From Clostridiales bacterium (lineage in GTDB: Bacteria > Bacillota > Clostridia > Lachnospirales > Lachnospiraceae): DNA of 64,000 bases. A program made the translations under genes and the position numbers. Location: contig DUNO01000005.1 in NCBI GenBank assembly GCA_012839295.1, forward strand, positions 62,001-126,000, read 5' to 3'. Below, one piece after another: positions 16,335-24,505 of this stretch (within the stretch, counting starts at the first letter, position 1; each line of letters opens with the position of its first letter). The notes beneath the pieces are model-generated. The model was not told the DNA's origin. It was given only the letters and a program-made list of their open reading frames with translations, and ran no database searches.

Positions 16335-17006
16335 ATGAGAGTATTGTTGGCGGAAGATGAAAAGGAAATGTCAAACGCCCTGGTTGCGATTTTAAAACAC
16401 AACAATTATTCCGTGGATGCCGTATATGATGGGGCGGACGCGCTGGACTATGGGCTGTCGGAAAACTATGACGTGATCGTATTAGATATTATGATGCCGA
16501 AGCTAAGCGGGATCGAGGTGCTGGAGAAATTAAGGGCAAGCGGGATACATACCCCGATTCTTATGCTTACGGCAAAATCACAGATTGAGGACCGTATTCT
16601 CGGACTGGATAAGGGAGCGGATGATTATTTGAGTAAACCCTTTGCGATGGGGGAGCTCCTGGCCAGGATCCGTGCCATGGGCAGGAGGAAGTCGGAATTC
16701 ACCCCGAATTTGCTTCAGGTTGGGAATATCAGTTTAAATAAAGAAAACTATGAGCTTTCCAATGAGAAGTCATCCCTACGGCTGGGAAATAAAGAGTTCC
16801 AGATGATGGAGATGCTTATGACAAACCCGAAACGGCTTATTTCCACGGAGCAGTTCATGGAGCGCATCTGGGGCTATGATGCCGAGGCGGAGATCAATGT
16901 GGTTTGGGTCTACATTTCCTATCTGCGCCGTAAGCTGGAGTCCCTGAATGCAAATATCAGGATTAAAGCGGTCAGAGGAAGCGGCTATAGCCTGGAGGAA
17001 ATATAG
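16335..17006 (+). CDS. OmpR-family response regulator
   Basis: This 223-residue protein has an N-terminal receiver (phospho-acceptor Asp51 in IVLDIMMPK, acidic pocket at AEDE, Lys in DDYLSKPFA) and a C-terminal winged helix with YISYLRRKLE and RGSGYSL. I chose ATG 16335, seven bases after GGGAGG, rather than the in-frame TTG at 16317. The kinase starts on the next base after the stop. Its likely targets are its own operon and the VTC operon, which share 11-base-phased repeats of the kind OmpR-type dimers bind. Confidence 0.93.
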   Translation: MRVLLAEDEKEMSNALVAILKHNNYSVDAVYDGADALDYGLSENYDVIVLDIMMPKLSGIEVLEKLRASGIHTPILMLTAKSQIEDRILGLDKGADDYLSKPFAMGELLARIRAMGRRKSEFTPNLLQVGNISLNKENYELSNEKSSLRLGNKEFQMMEMLMTNPKRLISTEQFMERIWGYDAEAEINVVWVYISYLRRKLESLNANIRIKAVRGSGYSLEEI

Positions 17007-18260
17007 ATGATTAAAAAGCTGCAGCGAAAGTTCATTATGATAACGATGGGATCCCTTTTCCTGGTCATGCTTTTCCTGATTGGACTGACCAATGGCATTT
17101 ATTTTGTCCAGACGGAGATAAAGACCAACGAGTCAATCAGCATCATCGCAGAAAATGAGGGTAAATTTCCGGAATTCATTAAGGGTGACCACATGAACGG
17201 TCCCCCAAAAACAGACGAGCCCTTTACCCCTTTATTTGGCTTTAGGATGAATGCGGAAACCCCCTATGAAAAAAGGTATTTTATCGTGGAGCTAGGGTTC
17301 GACGGCTCCGTTAACCAGATTAATACCAGCCATATTGCGGCTGTCACCTCTAAGGATGCCCTGGAATACGCAACGGATATTATTGAAAGCGGAAAGACTG
17401 GCGGATATATGGGTATCTATAAGTACAAGGTAATAGAAAAGGATACCGGGAATATGATCGTGTTCATGGATTGTAGGAGCCAGATCCAGTCAGAGCTTTT
17501 GCTGCTTGTGATCTCCTGTGTTGTTGGTGTGTCGACATTGATCCTGATGTTTGTCCTTTTAACTGTCCTGTCCCGGAGGGCAATGCGACCCTTTGTAGAA
17601 AATGCAGAAAAACAGAAGCTGTTTATTACGGATGCCGGGCACGAAATAAAAACACCCCTTGCAATTATTTCCGCAAATGCAGATGTTCTGGAGCTGACAG
17701 GCGGAGAGAATGAGTGGATCGGGAGCATCCGCAACCAGGTGGCCCGCCTGGATAAGCTGGTTAAGAACCTCCTGACCTTATCTAAGATGGAGGAAGAAGG
17801 CCTTAAGCTGACCTTTGCACATTTTAATTTAAGTGAGGCGGTAGCTAAAATCGCCGGATCCTTTGAGGCGGTAGCAGAAGCTAAGAATAAGAGGCTTCGA
17901 ATGGATATACAGCCTGGTATCATGTTAAATGGGGATGAGGACAGTATGGAGCAGCTTGTGTCCACCCTGATGGACAATGCCATGAAATATTCTAATGATG
18001 GAGGCAGCATTAAGATAAGTCTGGCAGGGACGAAAAAAGGCGTGAAGTTAGAGGTTTATAATACGGCGGAAAGCCTGGATGCGTCAAATCTGGACCGGCT
18101 ATTTGACCGTTTCTACCGGGCGGATTCCTCAAGGGCAAGGGAAACCGGCGGTTATGGAATCGGGCTTTCTATTGCAAAATCCATTGTAGAAGCACACAAG
18201 GGGAGGATTTCAGTTAAAAGTGAGGATGGCAAATCCATCTGCTTTACGGTGCTGATTTAG
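17007..18260 (+). CDS. sensor histidine kinase
   Basis: This 417-residue kinase has two membrane segments (about 9-34 and 163-188) around an extracytoplasmic sensor of about 125 residues. A HisKA domain follows with His212 in DAGHEIKTPLAII, then an HATPase domain with the N box (TLMDNAMKYS), G1 region and YGIGLSIAKSIVEAHKG. It pairs with the regulator at 16335, whose stop it directly follows. The ligand cannot be told from sequence. Confidence 0.92.
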   Translation: MIKKLQRKFIMITMGSLFLVMLFLIGLTNGIYFVQTEIKTNESISIIAENEGKFPEFIKGDHMNGPPKTDEPFTPLFGFRMNAETPYEKRYFIVELGFDGSVNQINTSHIAAVTSKDALEYATDIIESGKTGGYMGIYKYKVIEKDTGNMIVFMDCRSQIQSELLLLVISCVVGVSTLILMFVLLTVLSRRAMRPFVENAEKQKLFITDAGHEIKTPLAIISANADVLELTGGENEWIGSIRNQVARLDKLVKNLLTLSKMEEEGLKLTFAHFNLSEAVAKIAGSFEAVAEAKNKRLRMDIQPGIMLNGDEDSMEQLVSTLMDNAMKYSNDGGSIKISLAGTKKGVKLEVYNTAESLDASNLDRLFDRFYRADSSRARETGGYGIGLSIAKSIVEAHKGRISVKSEDGKSICFTVLI

Positions 18261-18278
18261 CTTTCTTGTCAGGTGGTT

Positions 18279-18352
18279 CATAGTCAAGAATGGTGTATAG
18301 CCAAGGATGAGGTACAGTCGAGAATAAGGCATAGTCAAGAGTAAGATATAGT
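18279..18352 (+). repeat. 17-bp tandem repeat, about 4.3 copies
   Basis: Units start at 18279 (CATAGTCAAGAATGGTG), 18296 (TATAGCCAAGGATGAGG), 18313 (TACAGTCGAGAATAAGG), 18330 (CATAGTCAAGAGTAAGA) and 18347 (partial). The period is exactly 17. They lie between the kinase stop and its terminator, so they are transcribed into the 3' untranslated region. Confidence 0.8.
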
Positions 18353-18354
18353 AA

Positions 18355-18400
18355 AAAGCTTCCGGAGTCTTAGCAGCTAAGGCTGGCGGAAGCTTTTTTT
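18355..18400 (+). terminator. intrinsic terminator of the two-component operon
   Basis: AAAGCTTCCG (18355-18364) pairs with CGGAAGCTTT (18387-18396), followed by T to 18400. Confidence 0.88.
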
Positions 18401-18511
18401 GTTTTGTCCCCAGATTTCTAATAGATTGATTTATTAATTCTGAAACGAAAGAAGCCATTTTATCCATTATAGTCATCTCTTTCTCCAGCCCAATGAAAAA
18501 GTTCTGCAAAT

Positions 18512-18579
18512 TTAAGGTTAAATTAAGGTTAATTTTAAAGTTCATTTTAAGTTGGACGGTTAAAATAAATTCATAAGAT
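18512..18579 (+). promoter_or_regulatory. four-unit 11-bp operator array and promoter of the VTC operon
   Basis: Four head-to-tail units with an 11-base step occupy 18512-18555: TTAAGGTTAAA, TTAAGGTTAAT, TTTAAAGTTCA, TTTTAAGTTGG. The last overlaps a -35 TTGGAC (18552-18557); TAAGAT (18574-18579) follows after 16 bases. Head-to-tail sites with one helical turn spacing are typical for OmpR/PhoB regulators. The last two units nearly equal the site at 15434-15455. Confidence 0.72.
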
Positions 18580-18647
18580 AAAGAAACAGCAGGAAACAAG
18601 GGCGACAAAACAAGCCAGGAAGATGTGGCGGATTGGAGGACAATTAT

Positions 18648-19382
18648 ATGGGTGGTTTTCAAGATACCTTTAAAAGATATGAGATGAAGTATTTGTTAGA
18701 GGAGAAGAAGTATGATTTACTGCGAGAAAGGCTTCAAGAGAAAATGGAGGTTGACCACTTTGGAAAAGTGACCATATGCAATATTTATTTTGATACACCG
18801 GAGCATCTGCTTATCCGGACTTCCATGGATAAGCCGGTTTATAAAGAAAAGCTGAGATTACGAAGCTACGGAACACCGGATGAAGGAGATAAGGTATTTG
18901 TGGAAATTAAGAAGAAATACAAAGGTGTTGTATATAAAAGACGGGAAAAGCTGGAATTGACGGATGCGGAGCACTATTTATATGATAACTATCCCAGCAA
19001 AAAGCAGACACAGATAACAAAGGAAATTGATTGGTTTATAAAATCTTATCAGAATTTAATTCCTTCCATGTATATCTCCTACGAACGGGTAGCAATGTAT
19101 GCAGTTGATAATCCGGAAGTTAGAGTGACCTTTGATAATAATATTTTATGGAGGGAGGAAGAGCTTTGGCTGGAAAGCGGAGCCTGGGGCAATCCGATTC
19201 TAAAGGAGGGCCAAAGGCTGATGGAAATAAAGATTCCCGGAACAATGCCACTATGGTTAGCACACATATTAAATGAGTTAGAGATATTTCCATCATCATT
19301 TTCAAAATACGGAAAAGGATATCTTCAATCAATAGAAATTCAGAAAGAAACAATTACAAAAGGAGAGAAATTATATGCTTAA
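18648..19382 (+). CDS. VTC-domain protein, putative polyphosphate polymerase
   Basis: The 244-residue protein is a bacterial VTC-fold enzyme of the triphosphate tunnel type. It has RYEMKYLLEEKKYDLL at the start, NIYFDTPEHLLIRTSMDKP (about 48-66), KEKLRLRSYG (about 69-78), VFVEIKKKYKGVVYKRR (about 86-102) and ISYERVAMY (about 149-157). These basic strands line the tunnel that holds polyphosphate. In yeast Vtc4 the domain makes polyphosphate from ATP. ATG 18648 follows GGAGGACAATT. The stop overlaps the DUF4956 start by eight bases, and the pair is a recurrent neighbourhood in Firmicutes. Confidence 0.88.
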   Translation: MGGFQDTFKRYEMKYLLEEKKYDLLRERLQEKMEVDHFGKVTICNIYFDTPEHLLIRTSMDKPVYKEKLRLRSYGTPDEGDKVFVEIKKKYKGVVYKRREKLELTDAEHYLYDNYPSKKQTQITKEIDWFIKSYQNLIPSMYISYERVAMYAVDNPEVRVTFDNNILWREEELWLESGAWGNPILKEGQRLMEIKIPGTMPLWLAHILNELEIFPSSFSKYGKGYLQSIEIQKETITKGEKLYA

Positions 19383-20040
19383 TTCTATTTTAACTAATAC
19401 ATGGTCCATTGAGATTTTCCTAATCTGTACAGTTGCCTCTTTGGCTTTAGGAGCCGTACTTGCCATTGTTCATGGAAGATTCAATAACAGCAGCAAAGGC
19501 TTTGTAATGACAATGGCGCTATTGCCGGCTGTTGTGCAGATTGTAATTTTACTGGTTAACGGTAACCTGGGAACGGGTGTTGCGGTTATGGGTGCTTTCA
19601 GCTTAATCAGGTTCCGGTCTGTTCCAGGCAGTGCAAAGGAAATCAGCAGCTTATTCATGGCTATGGCAGTCGGATTAGCCACAGGAACAGGTTATGTTGG
19701 AGTAGCAGTGCTATTTGTCCTAATCGTTGGAGGCGTCAGTGTTCTCTTTAACGTTACCAGCTTCGGGGAAACAAAAACCAGAGAAAAGGAGTTAAGGATC
19801 ACGATACCCGAAGGTATGGATTATATGGAGATATTTAATGATGTTTTTGACGAGTATACAAAAAAGACCGAGCTAATCCGGGTAAGGACTTCAAACATGG
19901 GAAGCCTCTATAAATTACATTATCAAATCCTATTAAAAGATCCTGCGAAGGAAAAAGCACTTATTGATGAACTTCGTTGCAGGAACGGAAACCTGGAAAT
20001 CTCCTGCGGCATAGTTTCAGGCCAGGCAGAGGGGCTATAA
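19375..20040 (+). CDS. DUF4956 membrane protein
   Basis: The 221-residue protein has about four hydrophobic segments in residues 10-125 (LICTVASLALGAVLAIVHG, MALLPAVVQIVILLVNG, then two around VGLATGTGYVGVAVLF). A conserved cytoplasmic stretch FSLIRFRSVPGSAKEISSLF lies between them, and a soluble C-terminal domain of about 85 residues follows. DUF4956 proteins are nearly always encoded next to VTC-domain proteins. A role in moving or sensing the polymer is plausible but unproven. It overlaps the VTC gene. Confidence 0.88.
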   Translation: MLNSILTNTWSIEIFLICTVASLALGAVLAIVHGRFNNSSKGFVMTMALLPAVVQIVILLVNGNLGTGVAVMGAFSLIRFRSVPGSAKEISSLFMAMAVGLATGTGYVGVAVLFVLIVGGVSVLFNVTSFGETKTREKELRITIPEGMDYMEIFNDVFDEYTKKTELIRVRTSNMGSLYKLHYQILLKDPAKEKALIDELRCRNGNLEISCGIVSGQAEGL

Positions 20041-20062
20041 CACAAGAAAGAAGGAATAAAAT

Positions 20063-21820
20063 ATGAAGAAAAAATTATTAGGAATACTATCAGCCCTTTT
20101 AATCACAGCGATGCTGTTAACGGGCTGTACAAATGCAGGCACCGGTTCTGAAGCTACTACGGAAGGGACATCCGCCTCATCCTCCTCAGATTCAACCGCT
20201 TCTAAGGATGGGAATTCTTCCTCAGCAGTGGCTACTACGACCTCATCAGAGATAGTGGTGGATACGGAGTTTTCAGCAAGAGATCTGGAAGTTGGGTATA
20301 ATGAAAGTACAGCCACAACGATAACGTTAAATGGCAGCAGTATTGAAATAGCCGGCAATGGTGCAACGGCGGATGGAAGCATACTAACAATCAGTGAAGA
20401 AGGTACTTATGTCATCAGCGGAACGCTGAATGACGGTCAGATTATTGTAGACGCAAATGCAGACGAAGCAAAGGTTCAATTGGTCTTAAACGGTGTAACG
20501 ATTCAATGTTCAGATAATGCACCCATCTATGTTAAGAATGCAGATAAAGTGTTCATTACTTTGGCTGAGAATTCAAAGAATAGCCTGACAGATGGCACAG
20601 AATATGTTCAGACCGATGATAATACGGTAGATGGAGTAATCTTTAGTAAGGCTGATCTTACCTTAAATGGTAACGGAAGCCTGGACATAACAGGAAATTA
20701 TAAGCATGGAATTGTTTCGAAGGATGATCTGGTAATCACAAGCGGTACCTATAATATAACCGTAGCTAAGGATGCTCTTAACGGTAAGGATTGCGTAAAG
20801 ATTAAAGATGGAACCCTAACCTTAAGTGCAACGGAAGGAAACGGCATTCAGTCCAAGAACGGAGATGATACAACAAAAGGATATGTATATATCGCAGGAG
20901 GAACAATTACAGTTACCAACAGCCAGGAAGGTATTGAAGGAACGGCAATTGTGATAGCCGGTGGTACCATTGACGTAACAGCGCAGGACGATGGCTTAAA
21001 TGCAGCCGCTGGAAGTGCTTCTACGGCAGATACAACAACTACACAGCCAGATACAACAGCTCCTCAACCAGATGCAGCTGCACAGGATTCAGCAAAAACG
21101 CTTTCTGCTGATTCTACCGAAATCCCAGTGACTACTTTGTCAACTATGACAGTTACAACCTCCTCAGATACCTCAACGGATGGAGCATCCCCTGCAACAG
21201 CACAGGGTGAGACAGCAATGAGAAGAGGCCCCGGAAGGGATGGAGAAATGAACGGCGGAATGGGAGGCGGTGAAATGGCAAATAACCCAAACTGCTACAT
21301 CTCCATTTCTGGCGGTACCATCACCATTAATGCAGAAGGTGATGGCATTGATTCCAACGGCTCTATTGAGATCTCTGGCGGTAATGTCTATGTAAACGGT
21401 CCGACAAATAGCGGCAATGGGGCAATGGATTATAATGGAACAGCTAATATAACAGGAGGAACCGTTGTAATAGCAGGAAGTGTTGGAATGGCTCAAGGGT
21501 TTTCTGGCACCTCAACACAGTATTCCATTTTATATAATTTTTCTGCCAGCAGTGCAGCTGGCACAGAGGTAACAATAAAAGATGCTGACGGCAATGTAGT
21601 AATTTCCTATACTCCTGAGAAGCAGTATCAGTCAGTAGTAATCAGCTCACCTGACCTTCAAAAGGATGCAACTTATACGATAACCAGCGGTGACCAAACA
21701 GCAGACCTTACATTAAGCTCTGTCTCCACCAGCGGAGGCGAAGCAGGCGCCAGCTTCCCAGGAGGTATGGGTGGTGGAAGAAATGGTGAAAGAAATGGCG
21801 GAGGAACAATGCCAAACTAA
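20063..21820 (+). CDS. carbohydrate-binding (DUF4353-type) lipoprotein
   Basis: The 585-residue protein begins with a lipoprotein signal peptide with lipobox LLTGC (Cys22). A Ser/Thr linker (about 25-75) follows, then a beta-rich domain with repeated NGN/ISGGT turns (TLNGNGSLDITGNYKHGIVS, YIAGGTITVTNSQEGIEG, ISGGTITINAEGDGIDSNGS) like that of the DUF4353 carbohydrate-binding family. Low-complexity Thr/Pro/Asp (about 315-390) and Gly/Met/Arg-rich stretches (RRGPGRDGEMNGGMGGGE, and near the C-terminus) separate or follow the repeats. It is the third gene of the VTC operon, 22 bases after DUF4956. In related clusters this place may hold CotH-kinase proteins. It is likely surface exposed. Confidence 0.85.
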   Translation: MKKKLLGILSALLITAMLLTGCTNAGTGSEATTEGTSASSSSDSTASKDGNSSSAVATTTSSEIVVDTEFSARDLEVGYNESTATTITLNGSSIEIAGNGATADGSILTISEEGTYVISGTLNDGQIIVDANADEAKVQLVLNGVTIQCSDNAPIYVKNADKVFITLAENSKNSLTDGTEYVQTDDNTVDGVIFSKADLTLNGNGSLDITGNYKHGIVSKDDLVITSGTYNITVAKDALNGKDCVKIKDGTLTLSATEGNGIQSKNGDDTTKGYVYIAGGTITVTNSQEGIEGTAIVIAGGTIDVTAQDDGLNAAAGSASTADTTTTQPDTTAPQPDAAAQDSAKTLSADSTEIPVTTLSTMTVTTSSDTSTDGASPATAQGETAMRRGPGRDGEMNGGMGGGEMANNPNCYISISGGTITINAEGDGIDSNGSIEISGGNVYVNGPTNSGNGAMDYNGTANITGGTVVIAGSVGMAQGFSGTSTQYSILYNFSASSAAGTEVTIKDADGNVVISYTPEKQYQSVVISSPDLQKDATYTITSGDQTADLTLSSVSTSGGEAGASFPGGMGGGRNGERNGGGTMPN

Positions 21821-21882
21821 GCCCTGTAGATCCATATGGATTTATAAAACATATATTTATTGAAGGATATGATAAGATAATA

Positions 21883-21934
21883 GAAGAGGCATGTCACAGA
21901 TAACTTGTTAAGTTAGTCTGCGGCATGCCTCTTC
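21883..21934 (+). terminator. cruciform-type inverted repeat after the VTC operon
   Basis: GAAGAGGCATG (21883-21893) pairs with CATGCCTCTTC (21924-21934), and inside it CAGATAACTTG pairs with a near-mirror AAGTTAGTCTG. There is no T-run, so this may be a terminator remnant or an RNA-stability hairpin. Confidence 0.5.
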
Positions 21935-21951
21935 AAAGCGCCGGACAGCTG

Positions 21952-22083
21952 ATGAACAAATATGAGGAAGCTATCAGCGCTTTAGAATACTGTGCTTTTG
22001 TAGGCAGAGGAAAAATTGTCTATTATGAAGGTATAAAGAGCAAAAGTCAGGTAAATATGATTGAGCAGTACAGGGAGGTATAG
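21952..22083 (+). pseudogene. short open frame, probable gene remnant
   Basis: A 43-codon frame from ATG 21952 to TAG 22081-22083 reads NKYEEAISALEYCAFVGRGK and ends NMIEQYREV. The frame stays open upstream into the hairpin and there is no ribosome site, so it looks like the tail of a lost gene rather than an intact one. Family not recognised. Confidence 0.3.
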
Positions 22084-22157
22084 AATTCGGGGTTTGGGAA
22101 ATGCTACAGCAGGAGAGTTATTTTAAATAAACAAAATAAATGAATTGAGGAATTCAT

Positions 22158-22418
22158 ATGGAAGCTGCAACCTATCAATGTCCAATATGCCTGGGAAAAA
22201 AGCTCACACTACGGTATGAAGCGGGTTATGTTTATTCTTATGTGATTGACTCAGATGCACCGGGCTTAAAGAATCATGAGGAATTTCTATCTTTTCTATA
22301 CGACAAACGAGAACAAAAGGATACAAGGACGTATATTGAATGTAACCAATGCGGTACTCAGTATCCGTATACCTTTCTAAATGGTGTATTAGAAAGCGGC
22401 AACCGCACAGAAGAATAA
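22158..22418 (+). CDS. small two-zinc-knuckle hypothetical protein
   Basis: The 86-residue protein has CPICLGKK near residue 9 and CNQCGTQYPY near residue 67, two CxxC pairs that can bind one zinc. Between them is an acidic region with SDAPGLKNHEEFLSFLYD. ATG 22158 follows TTGAGGAATTC. It stands alone between the VTC operon and a decayed regulator. Function unknown; a small zinc-binding adaptor is possible. Confidence 0.6.
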   Translation: MEAATYQCPICLGKKLTLRYEAGYVYSYVIDSDAPGLKNHEEFLSFLYDKREQKDTRTYIECNQCGTQYPYTFLNGVLESGNRTEE

Positions 22419-22501
22419 AGTAAGAGAAAAAAGATGAGAGAATAAAGGAAAAGAATAAAATTAAGAAAGTAAAGTAAATAAAGTAAAGAGAATAAAGTTA
22501 A
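22412..22501 (+). repeat. 90-base tract without cytosine
   Basis: From the end of the small zinc protein to 22501 the top strand has no C. It is built of degenerate GAATAAAG / AAGTAAAG words. It lies just before the hairpin at 22509-22552 and would be a purine-rich 3' untranslated region. Confidence 0.7.
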
Positions 22502-22508
22502 CGCTGGA

Positions 22509-22552
22509 AGCCCTAATTAGCCGGATTGGAAAACCGTCCACTAGTTAGGGCT
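22509..22552 (+). terminator. hairpin, probable terminator
   Basis: AGCCCTAATTAG (22509-22520) pairs with CTAGTTAGGGCT (22541-22552) with one wobble, and an inner CGG/CCG pairing closes the loop. The tail (GTTGTATCTTG) is only moderately T-rich. Confidence 0.6.
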
Positions 22553-22681
22553 GTTGTATCTTGTGGGACATTTAATGTTTACAGCTTCGCATAAAAACAC
22601 TTGCTATTATTCTGGTAAATGAATACAATGGGTAGTAAGAATAGGAGGATAAAACCTCCGAGGGACAAAGGAGGATTTGTC

Positions 22682-22864
22682 ATGGAGTATTTAACGACGG
22701 TTGAAATGTCAGAAAGATGGGGGATCAGCTCCAGAAGGATTGCACTGTTATGTGAGCAGCAGAGAATCGACGGCGTCATAAAAAAAGGAAAGACATGGTT
22801 GATTCCTGACAATGTAAATAAACCGGAGGATAAGAGGAGGAAGCAAAGCAAGGAGAATTTATAA
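22682..22864 (+). CDS. small HTH (excisionase/MerR-like) DNA-binding protein
   Basis: The 60-residue protein reads EYLTTVEMSERWGISSRRIA then RIDGVIKKGKTWLIPDN, the winged-helix pattern of small Xis/MerR-type proteins. The basic end is RRKQSKEN. ATG 22682 follows AAAGGAGGATTTGT. It precedes the AlbA/ATPase-type regulator remnant at 22914, an arrangement often seen in Clostridia, so it was probably its partner. Confidence 0.75.
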   Translation: MEYLTTVEMSERWGISSRRIALLCEQQRIDGVIKKGKTWLIPDNVNKPEDKRRKQSKENL

Positions 22865-22913
22865 AAATTTTTATACCGAGCGATCGAACATATTTATTAA
22901 AAAGAAGTAGGAG

Positions 22914-24316
22914 GTGATTTCTATCATACCATTAAAGTTAGAAACCCTGCTGGAAGGACGGGTCGTAGAGCAGGACCGCGTAGAATACAAAAAGGGGTGG
23001 AACCCGGCGGATATCATTCATACGATATGTGCTTATGCAAATGATTATCCTAATATTAATGGTGGTTATATCGTCATAGGCATTGAAGAAAAAAATGGGA
23101 AGCCGGTGCTGCCGCCGGGGAAAACGGGCCATATAAGGCGCCAAAGGACGTGTATTCCGGTAAGAGTGAGGCTGGACTGAAAGCGGATAAGCATAAAGAC
23201 TACTGGATTAAGCCTGTTTCAGTAAAGACGATAGCAAAGGATGAGGAGCTATCAGAGTTGTTTGATAAATTTAATTCTATTCCATTTGATGACAGGGTAA
23301 ATAGGGAAGCAACAATATCAGATATCCGGAGAGGGTATTTGGAAGATTTTCTGAGGGAAAGCAATAGTTCGTTAGTTCGGGATATTAATTCAAAATCCAT
23401 GGAAGAACTGCTGATCGCAGAAGAGGCAGCAAATAAAACGGATACGGATGTTGCAATACGCAACATTGGTATTTTGATGTTTTCGGAGTATCCTGAAAAA
23501 TTTATACCAGGAGCCCAAATTGAACTGATTAAATTCAATTCAGCGGAAGCAGAGGCATCGGATGATTTTACGGAAAAGACATTTACGGGACCAATCTTTA
23601 AGCAAATAAGGGATACCTTGGACTATATTAAGACAAACGTAATTGAGGAAAAGGTAGTCAAAATCCCCAATCAGGCAGAAGCTGAGCGATATTTCAATTA
23701 TCCGTATAATGCTTTAGAAGAAGCATTAGTGAACGCCCTGTTCCATAAATCATACAGAGAACCCGAGCCGGTAGAAGTAAGGATTTATGTTGACTGTATC
23801 AAGATCATTAATTATCCTGGACCAGCAAAGTGGATTGATATGGAGAAATTTATTCAAGGAAAGGCTTTAGCCCGTAAATACAGAAATCGGCGTATTGGTG
23901 AATTCTTAAAGGAAATTGATTTATCTGAAAAGAAATCAACAGGGATATCTAAAATTTTACGAGAATTAAAGGGGAATGGATCACCGCTACCGGAATTTGA
24001 GACGGATAACGACAGAACCTACCTGATAGCAACAATTAGAATGCACGAAGGGTTTAAAATTAGTAATGGGCTAAGCGATAAAATGAGCGATAAAATGAGC
24101 GATAAAGAAAAACAGTTTTATACCCTAACCTTTGCATTGTTTGAAAACTCAGAATTTATCACCAATATAGATGTTTCCAGACGAACAGGCATGCCGGCTT
24201 CGACGGTCCGGAGATACTTGAAAAAATTATGTGAATTAAATATTCTAGACACACAGGGAACGAATAAAGGCACCAAATATTATTTAAAAAATGATGATAA
24301 AACAAAGAGAACATAA
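22914..24316 (+). pseudogene. Schlafen/AlbA_2-type ATP-binding transcriptional regulator, disrupted
   Basis: The first frame (22914-23180) has the AlbA_2 start: LLEGRVVEQDRVEYKKGWNP, GGYIVIGIEEKNGKPVLPP. It then goes out of frame. The second frame is open from about 23114 (AGENGPYKAPKDV) to 24316 and holds the rest: a region ending PEKFIPGAQIELIKF, the HATPase-like NALEEALVNALFHKSY, and a C-terminal winged helix (DVSRRTGMPASTVRRYLKKL). The roughly 50 residues normally found between PVLPP and GENxPYKAP are missing, so an internal deletion and frameshift occurred near 23112-23125. The first frame also lacks a normal start: the only GTG lies within the ribosome site, and an ATA stands where an ATG would fit. 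A 12-base repeat encoding MSDK occurs three times near 24070. Confidence 0.75.
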
Positions 24317-24505
24317 TATACGGGAATCAGGGCAGCCTCCAAGCAGCTAATTTCAAAAGGGTGATGTAAGGTAGCGCATAGCAATTTCGTAGAACCAATT
24401 TTTTTTGCTGAAACTTGTTTTTTCATGGAACTTAGTATATAGTAACTCTGTATGGAAATGTATAAAATTATCAAAATAAATTTAAAAAGGCGGGCATGAT
24501 TAACA

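Noticed and set aside
18261-18352. CRISPR-like array after the kinase gene
   Set aside because: Units of 17 bases are contiguous with no spacers; no cas genes in the window.
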